Below are positions 11,150 through 23,334 of a DNA stretch of 64,000 nucleotides, in pieces. Each line of letters starts with the position of its first letter. Position 1 is the first letter of the stretch. Source of the DNA: Rhizophagus clarus (Eukaryota > Glomeromycota > Glomeromycetes > Glomerales > Glomeraceae); the NCBI GenBank assembly GCA_015698045.1, contig BLAL01000012.1, forward strand, positions 186,001 through 250,000. Direction: 5' to 3'. Made by a program: the position numbers and the translations under genes. The notes under the pieces are model-generated. The model did no database searches. It had not been told where the DNA came from and saw only the letters and a program-made list of their open reading frames with translations.

Positions 11150-12960
11150 GCAGGTCATGATAAAAAGAGACTTCATGTAAAAGAGCCCTGAAAGCAGTAT
11201 ATTGCTGCTGATAATAATACCGTATTACTGTCATCGCTCATAAGTCATAAGCAACAAGTATAAGCCTGATCCTTACCCAGAATTCTTTTCTTTATTAAAA
11301 GTAGAAATTAGCAGCATAATTACTATGAAAAATCTTGGGCAACAACCTAGCATTTTACACACTGAACAAATGATGGCAATTGAGAAAGTCTTAATAGTTA
11401 CAGCGACCATTTAATCAAAAGAATATTGTCTGAGTGACTGAGTCTGTTGGAATAGAAAAGTCCTATATCACATCACCAAGACATATGCACATAACTTTCA
11501 TATGTTTTATATTGCTGATGCAGCTAATCTAGACTATGATAAAACAGTTTTATAAATAAAAATATGTCAGCATTTCTTGCACTTAACAAAGATATTTTGA
11601 TCTCCACAGATCTTGGTATGTTAGTAAAAGTAGTTAGCCTCACAAAACATTTTTTTTTTATTATTGATGAATACCAAACACTAAAACTCCAGTATTTAAA
11701 CATTTTAAATTTTTGCAATTCTTATCTTTTGGAACGAGTCAGAGAATAAAATACATGTGATTTATGCAGGTATAATTTATGCATGATTTGAAAAGATCTA
11801 CCTAAAAAACAGAATGCAAGAATGGATAATTTTTATTATTCTGATATCATCAATAATCTTTGAACATTGTTTGCTTGTTTTAAGTATTTGTTCAAGCTGC
11901 CTAGAAAAGTAAGATAGATCATAGAAGATATGAGTATAGAGAGTGCAGGCGCTCTTGCTCCTGATCTCGTACAGCTGTGAATGCAGGCGCTTTTATTCTC
12001 AATCTTTCCATCATGAGCACACAGTTGATGATTGAGATTTTTTCCAATCTTCATACAACCATCTGTAATTATATATCTAGCATCAAGGAAGAGATTCTAA
12101 GAAATAAGGATAACCAATTGTATTTCACATGAATTGATAATTTTAGCTAAGATGATGAGAAAATATTCCTATACTTTAGAAAGTGTTGAGATTATACTGA
12201 AGTATTTTGAAGAATTCCAGAGTAAACAGTTTATGATGCTATGAAAACTCATTATAATTTCCTTCTGACAACTTCAAAAACTGAAACTTGTCTGGTTCTT
12301 ATAGAAATATTTTACCTAATAGTTCTTGACAGATTGCATGATTCAATTGGTGGTTACTGAACTTTGGAATAATGTATCGAGTAAAGAACGAATATAAAAA
12401 GTTACACAATCTGATCTGTCTGACCACCAAAGAAGCATTATTGGACTTTTATAAATTCTGTCCACTATCTTAAACATATATAAATACGCTTATTCAAGAT
12501 AAGTTAAATAATAGAAATCAATTCAAGAACGCTCTGTTTTAGCAGCTTATGCAACTTCCTAAAATAATGCTTGAAACAACAGATCTTGCCAGAGAAAATA
12601 AATTTAATTTAAATTTAAAATTAAGGAGTTCAGGCTTCTTCAGAACCTACCTGAAAAGTATGACAAAAATGTCAGTGCAATGCTACATTGGATATTTGTA
12701 TTTAGATTTTATCCTTAAATATAAATTCTTTCAAATATCAGTTAGCAACTTTATTACCCATGACAGAGATTATACAAAAATTTAGCTTCATTTTAGCAGT
12801 ATAATGAAAAAAATCAAATAGAAGAGTACCTAGGTGCTATTTTTGGTGGTACTCATAAGGCAAATTTGATAAAATGGTATTGGCGTAGTAATCATGTGAC
12901 ATTGTGGCAAGCACATAGAGCCGCCTTTAGCCAAAGCCATTGTAGCCTGATATTTTTGAT
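11150..12960 (+). pseudogene. Heavily decayed coding region, ATPase-like in part
   Basis: Fragments in shifting plus-strand frames look like former protein. Examples are MKNLGQQPSILHTEQMMAIE from about 11323, FHMFYIADAANLDYDKT around 11500-11540, a segment at 11564-11749 containing HFFFIIDEYQ that resembles a Walker B motif of P-loop ATPases, and GAIFGGTHKANLIKWYW around 12835-12880. Stops and frameshifts interrupt all of them. It resembles the dead ATPase fragment at 17.7 kb in kind, but I cannot join the pieces into one gene model. Confidence 0.3.
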
Positions 12961-15034
12961 ATTTCTCAATATATTTGATATATTAGTTTTATTTGATTTA
13001 ATTGCTGATTTATTTTATTTATTTGATTTATTAGTTTTATTTTATATATTAGATTTTGTATAATATCTTGAATTTTCTTTTTGTTGAAAAAGAGTTTTTT
13101 GTAATAACAAAGTTGTGATAACAAGTTCATACAAATATTAATTAATAAAGAAACTCTTCTAACATATAAATGAACTGTCCCTTTGTGAATAACGTGTCTT
13201 GCTGATTGAACTTGAGACATATCTATTGCATCCCTGTTTCCAAGTCATAGTTACCTGATTGATGAACTGACCGGAGTAACAATGGTAAGCTACATCAATA
13301 AGGAAGTTAAGAGATTCAAAGTTTTAAAAAATGGATAGGCTTCTGACTTTGAGATTATTTACATTTGTAGCAGTTTTGGTAGAGTTAAACATACACATAA
13401 GGTTCAGGAATATCCAGAAATACGACATATTACCTATAAGAAAATTAAGTCGTAGTTATTTGATTTACGGTATCTTTATTTCCCCAAAAAATATGAACAA
13501 CATCAACTTTTGTTTAAAAAGTTCTTAAAAGTGAATTTTTTCATTGTTTTATAATATTAGATTAATTTGTATCTTTATTAATTTATTGTAAAAATATCAA
13601 AAATATCTTGTATTTATTTAATTGTTTCATTAGTATAATGTATGGTATGATGAAACAGGAAAAATAAAATTGCACTTGATTTTATATGAAGCAATGATGA
13701 AGAGTCCCTAGTTTTGCAAAGTATTTATTGTCTTTTTAACATGCGTAAACTGGTGTAGGGGTGTGAGTAGAAAGTTTTTTCAATGCACTCCCTATGAGAT
13801 ACGTAATTGCAATGTAATGCAGTAAAAGTTTAGAAGCTAGTAGAAAATATGTTTTTCACACTGAGAATCTGTAACTAGCTTTTTAAGGATTTTGTAAGAG
13901 AGGTTTGGATGCTGGATAAAGCATATTGTAAATTCTGTCTTTGGAAATCTATAATCATACCAATTAATATAGCACTTTGAAATTCTGCAGTAGCAGGTGA
14001 ACCCATGCAACATAGTATTAATATGCCTGAAATTTCCTTTCAACCCATAGGTCCTAAACAGAATCAAGTAAATCAAACATGTTCCTTAGTTACAGAAAGG
14101 ATTATTTTCCGAAGAAGCATAGTTTTGAGAAACTTGATTGATGTTGGTGAGTATTGGACTTCTATATGAAAAAATGCAAAAAAGGAAAGGGAATTAATAT
14201 CTTTTAACCAAATAATTCACCAGAAAAGTAATTTGCTTGTTTATATATCCTATCTATTATCTATAAATCATACAGTGTTATAAAATATATTTATTTATTT
14301 TTACGCAGTGATCACTTAGTAAAATACTGTACATATATTTTATAATGAACGTAAGTTTGAAATTAATTTTATATTTGATTATAGCAAATTAATTGTTGAA
14401 CCGATATTTTCAAATCAATAATATTGAAATATATTTTTTTTTTTTTAAAACAAAAAAGCTATTTAGTTTTTGGATCAGTTGTTATAAAGGTTTTTACAAA
14501 CTATATATATACCCTCAAACTTTCTCAAATCTTCACAATGCTTTCTAAAAATTTTTTTATCACTTTACGTTAACTATAATGTGCTAAATGTGCTAGGGAA
14601 AAAATGTCATTTAATTTTTGAAATTCAGAATTTATAGAACTACAAAACAACTCTATTAATATTATAAATAAAAATTTTATTCACAACATCATATCTTAAT
14701 TTCGTTAAATCATTAGCCAAAATTTCAATTAGCCATAATTCTTCAAAATCCAAAAATTATAGTACTTTGACAAAATACTTAGCTGCTCATTATTATGTAA
14801 CAAATTCTTCCTAATTCTTAAAATAAAATTTCCTAAACTTTAAATCCTATTTCTATATAAGAAATTAAATTCCTAAAGCTACAACATAATAAAATGTTCT
14901 AAACTGTGTAAATTGTGTTATTCCAAGAAATAATCCTTCCTTCAGATTCCTCTCCTATATAGGAATCCTTTTTCATCCTTCTTGATCGTAAACAAAGCAG
15001 ATTATGGTCTTACTGCGCCTGCTTCATTCAATAG
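12961..15034. other. Intergenic DNA, no convincing gene
   Basis: AT-rich, with a few open frames of 60-80 codons (for example minus strand 13837-14076) that show no motif, signal peptide or splice structure. Near 12955-13065 a TTTGAT/TTTTAT simple pattern produces a spurious hydrophobic frame. Confidence 0.35.
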
Positions 15035-15280
15035 TTCCATATTAGCAAAGATAATATTATAAGAAAATACAAAACCATTATTAAAAAAAAATATATTAAT
15101 GAAGAAATAATCTTCCAAGATTTTCCTCATATTATAATTGGAATAACGGATGATGGCATTATTAGGGTTTGTGTCAATTTAAATAATAAACTATTATTGA
15201 ATTTAAATCATTTTAATATTGCAAATAATTTTGAAATAAAAACCAAGTTTGACATTAAATCAATATTGATAATGATCTAA
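15035..15280 (+). pseudogene. Truncated coding fragment without start codon
   Basis: An open frame of about 80 codons runs between TAG (15032) and TAA. It has natural-looking composition: FPHIIIGITDDGIIRVCVNL followed by NIANNFEIKTKFD. It has no ATG and no obvious upstream exon. It reads like an internal piece of a globular protein. The family is not recognised. Confidence 0.3.
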
Positions 15281-15785
15281 CGTAAGGGTAACTCTTTCAG
15301 AAGATATATGAATCGAGATTTGTTATTTGTAAAATATATGAAATATGAAATGAGGAACGTGACATAAAAGTTAATAATTATGACTACTAATAATTTTCAT
15401 TGTAATATCGATACTATAAACATCGTGTTATAATATCGTATGACTTTACATTAACAAACTTTAATTAGTAAAAAATGTTATTTGAATATCTCAAACAATG
15501 GAGATCTAGTTCTTTTAACATCCTGCTTGCATTATCATTATTTTAATTATGGCTAATAATTTTCATTTATGTTTTCATGTTTTTTTTCCTTTATAATTAA
15601 ATTATAACATTAGTATTGTGTTTGTGATATTACATGACATTACATTAACAAACTATAAATAATAACAATGTTATTTAAATATATAGCATCTCATTCAACA
15701 TCCAAGATCAATTCTTTTTATATAAAATTTCTATCCATTTTTATTTTTATTTTTAAAATTGAAATTTTTTATTTGATTAATAAAG

Positions 15786-17234
15786 ATGATAAAAATCAAT
15801 GTGGACTGCCTTAGCTTTATTTTTAATGAATTACAAACAAATAAAACATATTTACATTCATGTCTTTTAGTTAATAAAAAGTGGTGCCATTTGATAGTAC
15901 CAATCTTATGGGAAAGTCATCCATGGAATATTAATAATAAAAAATCAAAAGAAAAACTTTTTAATATAATACTTTCATGTCTTTCATTCACTTCAAGACA
16001 ACTTTTATTTGATAATAATATTAAATTACCTTCAACAATCCTTTCAAAAACACCTTCATTTAATTATGTTAGTTATTGTAAATTTCTAAAATCTAAAATT
16101 ATCAAAGAAATTATAGAAATGGTATCTGGAAAAGTATTTGTTACCGGAAAATATGGAAAATACGAATATTTGGAACAAGAATTATACAAATTATACATTA
16201 GTCAATGTAAAAATATTAAAGGATTCTCATGGCAGACCTCACAGCCTTTATTATCATTCCCAGGAGCTTCAATATGTTTTTCTCAACTTTATAGTTTGAG
16301 TATTAATGAAATTGATAAAGTTGATACTGATTCACTTTACAAGATGTCACGAATATGTAAAGATTTAAATATATTAATTATTCATGGTTATTCCCAAGAA
16401 AAAATTCCTGGATTAATTTCTTTAATCGATGCGCAAAGAAAATTAAAAAGTGTATCATTTGAGTTTCGGATTAAACAAGGGCCTACTTGTAAAGAATTAA
16501 GCGAAGCATTAGCAAGAAAAGGAAATACAATAAACAAACTCAATTTACGATCAGTGAAAATTATCCCTCCTTCATTCTTAACATCATTAACTAATTTAAA
16601 AACAATATCAATTTATAATGATTATGATAGTGATGTAAGTACTAGAGAAGAATTTCAAAATTATCTTGCAATCTCAGAATTTCCAGAACTTCAAATACTT
16701 TGTATTAATGGTTTATCATGTTTCAAAGAGTCTGCAACATTAGTTGAAAAAACAAGAGGAAACATTTCACACGTTAATATTTATACTTCCGATAGTGTTG
16801 CTGAAAATACGGGAATGCTGATCAAAGCCATTGCTAATAATTGTCCAAATATTGAACAATTATCAACATACCTTATACCTGAAGATTTTGATCATGTTAG
16901 ATCTTTATTATTAAATTGTAAAAATATAATATACTTAGGTTTAAATAGTTTAGAATATTTTACGGATATGGATGAAAATTATGATGTAGGTGATGAATTA
17001 TTGAATATATTGACAAAATTTTCACCGAAATCTTTAACCAAGATGGTAATTGGTGCAGGTTGGAAATATTCTGTTGATGCTTTTGAAAGATATTTTGAAA
17101 GTTGCAGGGAACGAAAATTATATTATTTTGGGATATCTTATAATATTGATAATATTAATTATATTACAGATGAACATGAAATCATTATTAAAAAATATAT
17201 TGATGAAAAAGTGATAATAGAATTTGTTTATTAG
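15786..17234 (+). CDS. F-box / leucine-rich-repeat protein 1 (482 aa, single exon)
   Basis: An F-box occupies residues about 4-45 (DCLSFIFNELQTNK ... SCLLVNKKWCHLIVPILW), the helical motif that binds Skp1. It is followed by about 430 residues of irregular leucine-rich repeats (blocks such as LISLIDAQRKLKSV, LTNLKTISI, LLLNCKNIIYLGL, FSPKSLTKMVI). The expected role is substrate receptor of an SCF ubiquitin ligase, with the LRR region choosing the target. It shares several blocks with the genes at 34741-36156, 38117-39814 and 52924-54348: PGA after the central helix, SLIDAQ, GDELL, FSPKSL, W-K-Y/F-S, and a C-terminal EH-I-KKY. It is therefore one member of a local family. The ATG at 15786 begins the conserved F-box helix, and TATATAAAA at 15719 is a possible TATA element. 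Confidence 0.9.
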   Translation: MIKINVDCLSFIFNELQTNKTYLHSCLLVNKKWCHLIVPILWESHPWNINNKKSKEKLFNIILSCLSFTSRQLLFDNNIKLPSTILSKTPSFNYVSYCKFLKSKIIKEIIEMVSGKVFVTGKYGKYEYLEQELYKLYISQCKNIKGFSWQTSQPLLSFPGASICFSQLYSLSINEIDKVDTDSLYKMSRICKDLNILIIHGYSQEKIPGLISLIDAQRKLKSVSFEFRIKQGPTCKELSEALARKGNTINKLNLRSVKIIPPSFLTSLTNLKTISIYNDYDSDVSTREEFQNYLAISEFPELQILCINGLSCFKESATLVEKTRGNISHVNIYTSDSVAENTGMLIKAIANNCPNIEQLSTYLIPEDFDHVRSLLLNCKNIIYLGLNSLEYFTDMDENYDVGDELLNILTKFSPKSLTKMVIGAGWKYSVDAFERYFESCRERKLYYFGISYNIDNINYITDEHEIIIKKYIDEKVIIEFVY

Positions 17235-17757
17235 ATGATGATGATGTTACACTTGTATATAGTAAATCAATTAGTGGAGTATTATGATTCATTATATTTC
17301 TCAACATTATTAATAATATTAAGGTTGCCTCGATAATCTTAGAATCTGAGAAATAGGACTTGTGTAATTTTTTGTAATAGTGTTGATTTATTATGACAAA
17401 CTCTGCATATAATATTCATGTAAATAAAATATCTTTGGAAATTTCAGTTAGTAGAGATGCTTTCCGGTTTATATCGAAGTGGCTTCCCATACACAAATTC
17501 TTTGACCACTTGATTATAAGCAAATCTATTGCTGATCTACATGTGAATGTTTGCCACCTTGTGTTCAGCGAAAGATTCTGATTTTGTAGGGACATCGCAA
17601 CTACATCGCAACTCGTTAAAGTGAGTGTGATTATCACTTAAATAAATGTACTATCTATAGCGTCAATTGAAAGAATACTTATTTTAAGTGCTGTGCCTTA
17701 TGACGTTTAAATGATGGATCGATCGATCGACGAGTGCCACTCAGTATGTAATACAAG
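17235..17757. other. Spacer after F-box gene 1
   Basis: Short overlapping open frames exist on both strands (17393-17637) with no recognisable product. A GATCGATCGATC simple palindrome lies at 17716-17728. Confidence 0.35.
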
Positions 17758-18512
17758 TTGCTAGTGAAGAATCAGAAACGAGAATTTGTTAAGATTAAAA
17801 ATGCATTTAGTTTTGATCTAGAGCTTCATGTCATTCTAGGTCCTCCCAGTACTGCCTTGATTAGTGAGATAACGAATAAAGACAATTTCAAATCTCTTTC
17901 TCTAGATTGTCGTTTGGATAGTTTAGTACTCCAACGAATGTATATAATTCTTTTTCCATGCAATTCAAACCATACTTCAAGGAACGAAAAGAACTTTTGC
18001 AAAGAACGAAAATCAAGACTATGACTCCTTATTTTTCGAGTTAAACCTTGAACTATTTGATAAGAAAGAACAAGAAATTACTTCTAATAGTGTCATTGAC
18101 TTGCTTGATAAAATTGCTCATGCTCTTCCGAAATGGATTTTGGTTATCGATGAAGCAAACTTGCTTAAACGATTTATTTACAATTAGAATGAGGGAGAAG
18201 CTGTTCTAAAACGATTTCTTGACTGGCTTGTATATAGCACAAAACAAGACGAAGAATATTTTGGAAAGCATGTTCTTCATCGATATGGCAAAGCAGCAAT
18301 ATCCACCACTTTGGGACGATTATGATTTAATCAAAACTATGGTATCAATAGTGAATGCAGTGGATCAGGAATACATTTTAAAAGATGTATTGATTAAAGA
18401 AATTGGTGTTGCTGTCGACCAATCTCACTATTTGCTTACGATATTGAACACCCGGCCATCAGTGCGCGTGATGGAGCAAGTTTTATATGAAGCTATTTAT
18501 TACAAAAAATGA
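17758..18512 (+). pseudogene. Decayed P-loop ATPase gene
   Basis: The segments are colinear with one ATPase but lie in different frames. FDLELHVILGPPST followed directly by ALISEI sits where a Walker A of the form GPPSTGKTALI would be expected; the GKT triad is absent, as if nine bases were lost. A middle segment (MQFKPYFKERKELLQ) is in another frame. Then comes SVIDLLDKIAHALPKWILVIDEANLL, with a clear Walker B (ILVIDEA), in a third frame that stops at TAG (18187). The C-terminal part (18219-18512) is again open, containing YPPLWDDYDLIKTMV and IKEIGVAVDQSHYLL. At least two frameshifts and one stop make it non-functional. The intact homologue would be a STAND/Archaeal-ATPase-like NTPase; the exact family was not searched. 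Confidence 0.7.
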
Positions 18513-19029
18513 TAATAATAATTAAAATCTTTCATTATCCTTCAGTTTTTTATTAGATAGATGATTTTACTATGAAAAGTGTTTAAACCAATTTTCATAT
18601 TATCATTTTTCACAATATACTAGTAAGCAAATAAGCTTGCCAAATGAAATATAAGTTCATTTCCCATGAGATTTATTTATATATATATACTTTTAACTCG
18701 ACAAACTATAAAAAATTTTTAATAATATTTTTATTAAATAAAACAAATTTTTTAAAAAAATATTAACTTTCTCAATTTATTTTAAGCTCAAGACTCGAAA
18801 GATAAATAAAATAAGTAGAAATAGATGTCTTTTTAATATACATTCCGAAAATAATAAATTTGACTTCAAAACTATTATAATTCTAGTGCCATATATCGCG
18901 TGATGTACAATAATTTTTTTGAGTTTTTCTATCTCGGTAAAATAAATAACTTTTGCTTTAGTCAAAAGGTTCAAATAGAGCGATAGACTTTCTGCTTTAA
19001 AAAAAATTATTGATAATAAAAATAGTATG
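18513..19029. other. AT-rich spacer
   Basis: No gene supported. A short TATATATATATA run lies near 18678-18690. Confidence 0.4.
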
Positions 19030-19520
19030 AACAACTAAATATTCGCTTTGGTCAAAAAACTTTCTACCTTGTGATTTTTAAAGCTATTCATTAAATTCAT
19101 AATATATGTTGAATGTCCAATTTTAATTTTTAACAGTTCAGGAAGCTTTTCTTCCGTTAAACAAAGAAGATATTCTATAATATCATCGTGATCATATCTT
19201 GAACCTTGTTGGGCGTAATATTGTCATCATCAGATAATAAAATTATTACATGAAATAAAATATGATGTCATCCATATGATTGTAAATCTGTACGAATTTT
19301 GACGAAGGACTGATACGTGAATGCTTCATTTTTACCTTCATTTTATAGAATTACATCATTTAACAATTTAATTGTTTTAGATTTAGATAATATGAATGTC
19401 ATGTCACTGTGATACACATCCCAAGTAAAAGTCAATAATTGTTGATGTAAGAATTTAATTTTGGTTGCTACGCGCTTATAACAAGTATTATCCAACACGT
19501 GACGAAATAGTACTAGACGA
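19030..19520 (-). pseudogene. Unrecognised protein, decayed 3' part
   Basis: Read on the minus strand, a long coding-like stretch contains LRDRLVLFRHVLDNTCYKRV, then FLHQQLLTFTWDVYHSDMTF, ILSKSKTIKLLNDVIL, and after a TAA (Gln to stop if CAA was ancestral) NEGKNEAFTYQSFVKIRTDL and QSYG, then a TGA and a frameshift. It resumes as QQGSRYDHDDIIEYLLCLTE and LPELLKIKIGHSTYIMN, with a natural TAG end near 19033. Regular hydrophobic spacing and low-cost repairs mark it as a former gene. I do not recognise the family. The C-terminal SAM-like helix pattern (LLKIKIGHSTYI) is only suggestive. Confidence 0.55.
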
Positions 19521-20739
19521 TCTCGTAAAATAAAATAAAATAATTTTATTGATATTTTTCGAAGACATCAGAATTTCACATGAATAAAAATATATTCGTC
19601 AAAGAAATTTATTTCGAGGAAATCATATTATAAATTCCACATATATAATAATAAGTTTTTCTATTTTTAGAGACAAAAGCATTTACTGTAATTTTGCGGA
19701 CGAACCTGTTTTATGATTGGGAAAAGCTTTTCTTTTTAAAATTTTGAAACTTCTGGAACCTGCTCAAAACTCCGTAATCTCCGATACACTTGGGCTAAAA
19801 CTTCTGGAACTTGCTCAAACCTGCATAACCTCTGAGATCTTAAATTTCATATTTCTACTAGATTTTGCGTATATTTATTTATTAGTAAAATCATTGACAT
19901 GATCTTATTGATCCTATACATTTTAATAAAATTTACATATGATCATCAGCTTCGGCAACCACCATTTACATTTTTTGAACGTCTAAATATACATCAAATC
20001 ATCATCTGACGTATTTAAACGGTAAAGGCTGATCGTGAACTAGACTTGTAATGATATGGCCACCTTTAATAATATTTTTTCGCAAAATTAATGATTAATT
20101 ATCTAAGATTTAATTTTTTGAATAATTAAAGTTCGTATAGCAAAAATAAATATTCGGTTATTATTACTATTTCTAATTTCACATCCAACCATTCACAACT
20201 CCCTGCTATGATCAAGTTATTTAAAATATCATTCAGATCAATTTAAAAATGTGCAAGACTTTTATTAAAGGATAAATAAAACATATAATGCAAAATGTTA
20301 TCATAGTCCAAGTCATTACAATAATTTTCATTAATAAAAAGTTAGTATTAACGGTTTCTTATAACTTAATTAAACTAACTGGGACGCCACACACTCACAT
20401 CGGATTACACAACTCATATTTATGAAACTAGATTTCTTACCTCTTCTTTGCTAAAAAATACCACTAAAAATACCATGTATGCGAAGTCATCTTAAAAAAG
20501 TCATCCTAAAAAAAAAACCAAATAAGAATATAAATAATATCAAATAAATACATTTACCAACCCACAAGCCAACACAAAACAATAGCACCTACCTTTACAC
20601 CCAAGAAATGCTAAACAAGTCTTACCGAAAAAACGTTACAAAAAGTACGGAGCTATCCTAAAAACAAGGCAAAAAGTGTGATAACATCAGTCACCCATAT
20701 TACTCGCATCACTTATTATAAATAAAAAAAATTTTCACA
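19521..20739. other. Intergenic DNA with a short tandem duplication
   Basis: At 19745-19835 a segment of about 50 bp is repeated twice: AACTTCTGGAACCTGCTCAA ... TAATCTCCGAT, then AACTTCTGGAACTTGCTCAA ... TAACCTCTGAGAT. It makes a spurious 61-codon frame. Nothing else was supported. Confidence 0.5.
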
Positions 20740-21905
20740 ATAAACTTAAAATAATCTATAAATATAATGAACAAATCCATAAAAACAAATCCCACAGTAA
20801 AGTAGACTTGAACGGCAACCCCATAAATCGAACTCATAAAAATAAACACAAAATCGAGCTGAAACTCATAAATCTAAACCACAAAACCCAAATCACAAAC
20901 CCATAGAACCCATAAGACCTGAAAAATAACCCCATAAACATGAAAACACAAAATTCGCTCGCAATCTCATAAACCAAACCCAAAAATCCGAATCACAACC
21001 CATAATAAAAACCCATAAACACTAACCCACAAAACTTGATTTACAACCCATAAAACCACAAATCCGGATCACTAACCACCCACATGGCCTGAAAAATAAC
21101 CCCATAAACACGAAAACACAAAACCTCACCCACGAACCCATGAACCCACAAACCAACCCATAAAAACCCACGAGACCCGAAAAATCATCCCATAAACACG
21201 AAAAACACAAAACCTTACTCATAAACCCACAAACCCAAACCCAAACCCGAACAAACCCATAAATACAAACACATGAAACCAAAATAACGACCCATGAACA
21301 CGAACCACAAAATCTCACTCGCAATCTCACAAACAAAATTATAAACCCGAACCACAAAATCTCATTCACAATTCCATAAACCCAAACCCAAAAAAACCAA
21401 TAAATACAAACGCACAAAACCCAAATAACAAACATAAACACGAACCATAAAATCTCACTCGTAACCAAACCCAAAGATTCGAATCACAAACCCATAAAAA
21501 CCCATAAAATCCGAATCACAAAACCAATTACAAACCAAACCCACAAAGCCCAATTATAAACAATAAAACCCACAAACTCCGAATAGCAACCCATAAACAC
21601 GAACCACAAACCCATAAAACCCACAAGCCAGAATCACAAACCCATAAATGCAACCCACTAACCCACAGACTCAAACCCACAAACTCATAAGCACGAACAC
21701 ACAAACCTGACTCATAAACACAAACCACGAAATCCGACCCACAATAAAAATCAAAACTTAGAACTTGTGTACACATCCCATAGACACAAATTCACAAATT
21801 CATAAATACAAACCATAAACAAAACCCATAACCCGTAAACACAAACTCGCAAAATCTGATATTGCGACCATAAACAGACACAAACCCTAAACTCAACTAA
21901 CAAAC
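20740..21905. repeat. Degenerate C/A-rich tandem tract, strongly strand-biased
   Basis: For over 1.1 kb the plus strand is almost devoid of G and is built from variants of AACCCATAAA, ACCCACAAAAC and CCCGAATCACAAA. The units are about 10-20 bp and irregular. On the minus strand this gives TTTATGGGTTTGTGG-like text, with open frames made of Trp, Cys, Val and Gly that are composition artefacts. Short G-runs (GGG) recur about every 10-15 bases on the minus strand, so G-quadruplex potential deserves a check. It is not a standard TTAGGG telomeric repeat. Confidence 0.85.
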
Positions 21906-22185
21906 TACCAATATATTTCTTTTTTTTATATGTTTTGTCCCGATAATTATCATAGAATTTATATAACTTACCATGATTACGAAGAACATATTCACGGTTG
22001 GTTCCCTTTCAATACTTCGCGACTTTGAAAAAAAATTTCTTTAAAGGATCCTATTTTTTATTTATATTAGGTATAGACAAAAGATAAGTGCTTATGAAAT
22101 AAAATGTTTAAGTCGCATCAAGAATATAAGACCGCAAAATACCAATTTTCTAAAAGAAACTTGGTTAAATAAGAACCATTTTTTA
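21906..22185. other. Spacer
   Basis: AT-rich, no feature supported. Confidence 0.4.
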
Positions 22186-22446
22186 CGGGAGACTTTCAAG
22201 AGACTTCAAAAATATTTTTTGATAAGAGACAATCGAGACAGATAAGACGCGTATTTATATCCGATAATCATGTGAATTCTCACATGAGTGATTACAAATA
22301 ATAATATTATTTAATTCTAACTGCGCATGCCCATGTGTAATAACAAAAAGTATAATTTGTTTACTGCGTATCTAAAAAATGTAATTTCGGAATTTAAAAA
22401 ATACTAGGTCTTGGGAAAAATTTTTTATTTAACTAAAAATGGAATC
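22186..22446 (+). repeat. Dispersed repeat, copy B
   Basis: Same orientation and order of landmarks as positions 1-295 (GGGAGACTTTCAAGAGACTTC, GACGCGTATTTATAT, TAATTCTAACTGCGCATG, ATTTCGGAATTTAAA, TTTATTTAACTAAAAATGG). It carries a private insertion (AATCGAGACAGATAA). Both copies end at the same point after AAAAATGG, suggesting a true element boundary. Confidence 0.6.
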
Positions 22447-23334
22447 ATTAAGAAAGAACTATATCAGCGATAATTCAGTATATTCATTTTAATTTTAATT
22501 TTATATTATGAGCCATATTATTTTTTAGCTGGCCCTATTAACGCACATTTTTATAACTTAGATATGTTTGTAAATTTATTTTAATTATTTTTTATGATTT
22601 AGCGATGGCGTAACAATCAAACTGCAGTTTTTACGAAATTGCAGCAGAAAAGATTTGCTTAATAAGCGTTTCACGAAATTTAAACTTTGCATCAATAACC
22701 ATCAATAAAGCGACACTGAAACGCTGCAACTACTATATATTATAATAAATACTTATTCAATACTTAAGCTAATAATACACAATTTTTAAACTTCGTCTCA
22801 TATAGTATAAAATAGTTATAATATATGATTTAATGGTTTATCCACAATTTTCTTATTGTTAATGTTTTATTTTACTTGACCAATTAAAAATAACATTGCA
22901 CAATATTGGATCCTAGAACTTGAAAACTTTATTTTTGCTGCTAGAAATACTAGTTTTATGCATTTACATTATTTAATTAATTTTTAATTCATTTTTTTTT
23001 ACATTGCTTTAAGTGATCATATTAAACCTTTTTAATTCCAATTATATACTGTATATGTTTGATGTTATAAATAAAAATAAACTTGATAATTTAATATAAT
23101 ATTCGGATAAGTTACAACATAAAAGAATTATTTAAATTACAAACTAAGAAACTTGCAAATTATTTTACTACTCTAGTCTTAGTGTTTAAATAATTCTAAT
23201 AAAAATGAAATAAAAATGAATATATCACAACACTATAAATCTAAACTAATTGTTGTCAGTTTTAATATCTAAATAATTAATAAATTAATTAATTTCATAT
23301 AAAATAATTTGTAAAATTACTTTTTTTTGACGTA
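22447..23334. other. 3' flank of the kinase gene
   Basis: AT-rich, no gene recognised. Confidence 0.4.

Noticed and set aside
21022..21776. Trp/Cys/Val-rich minus-strand proteins
   Set aside because: Composition artefact of the G-poor C/A-rich tract. Frames are open because stop codons are rare in that composition.
20740..21905. Telomere or interstitial telomeric repeat
   Set aside because: No TTAGGG-type units. The words are CCCATAAA/CCCACAAA variants with irregular length.
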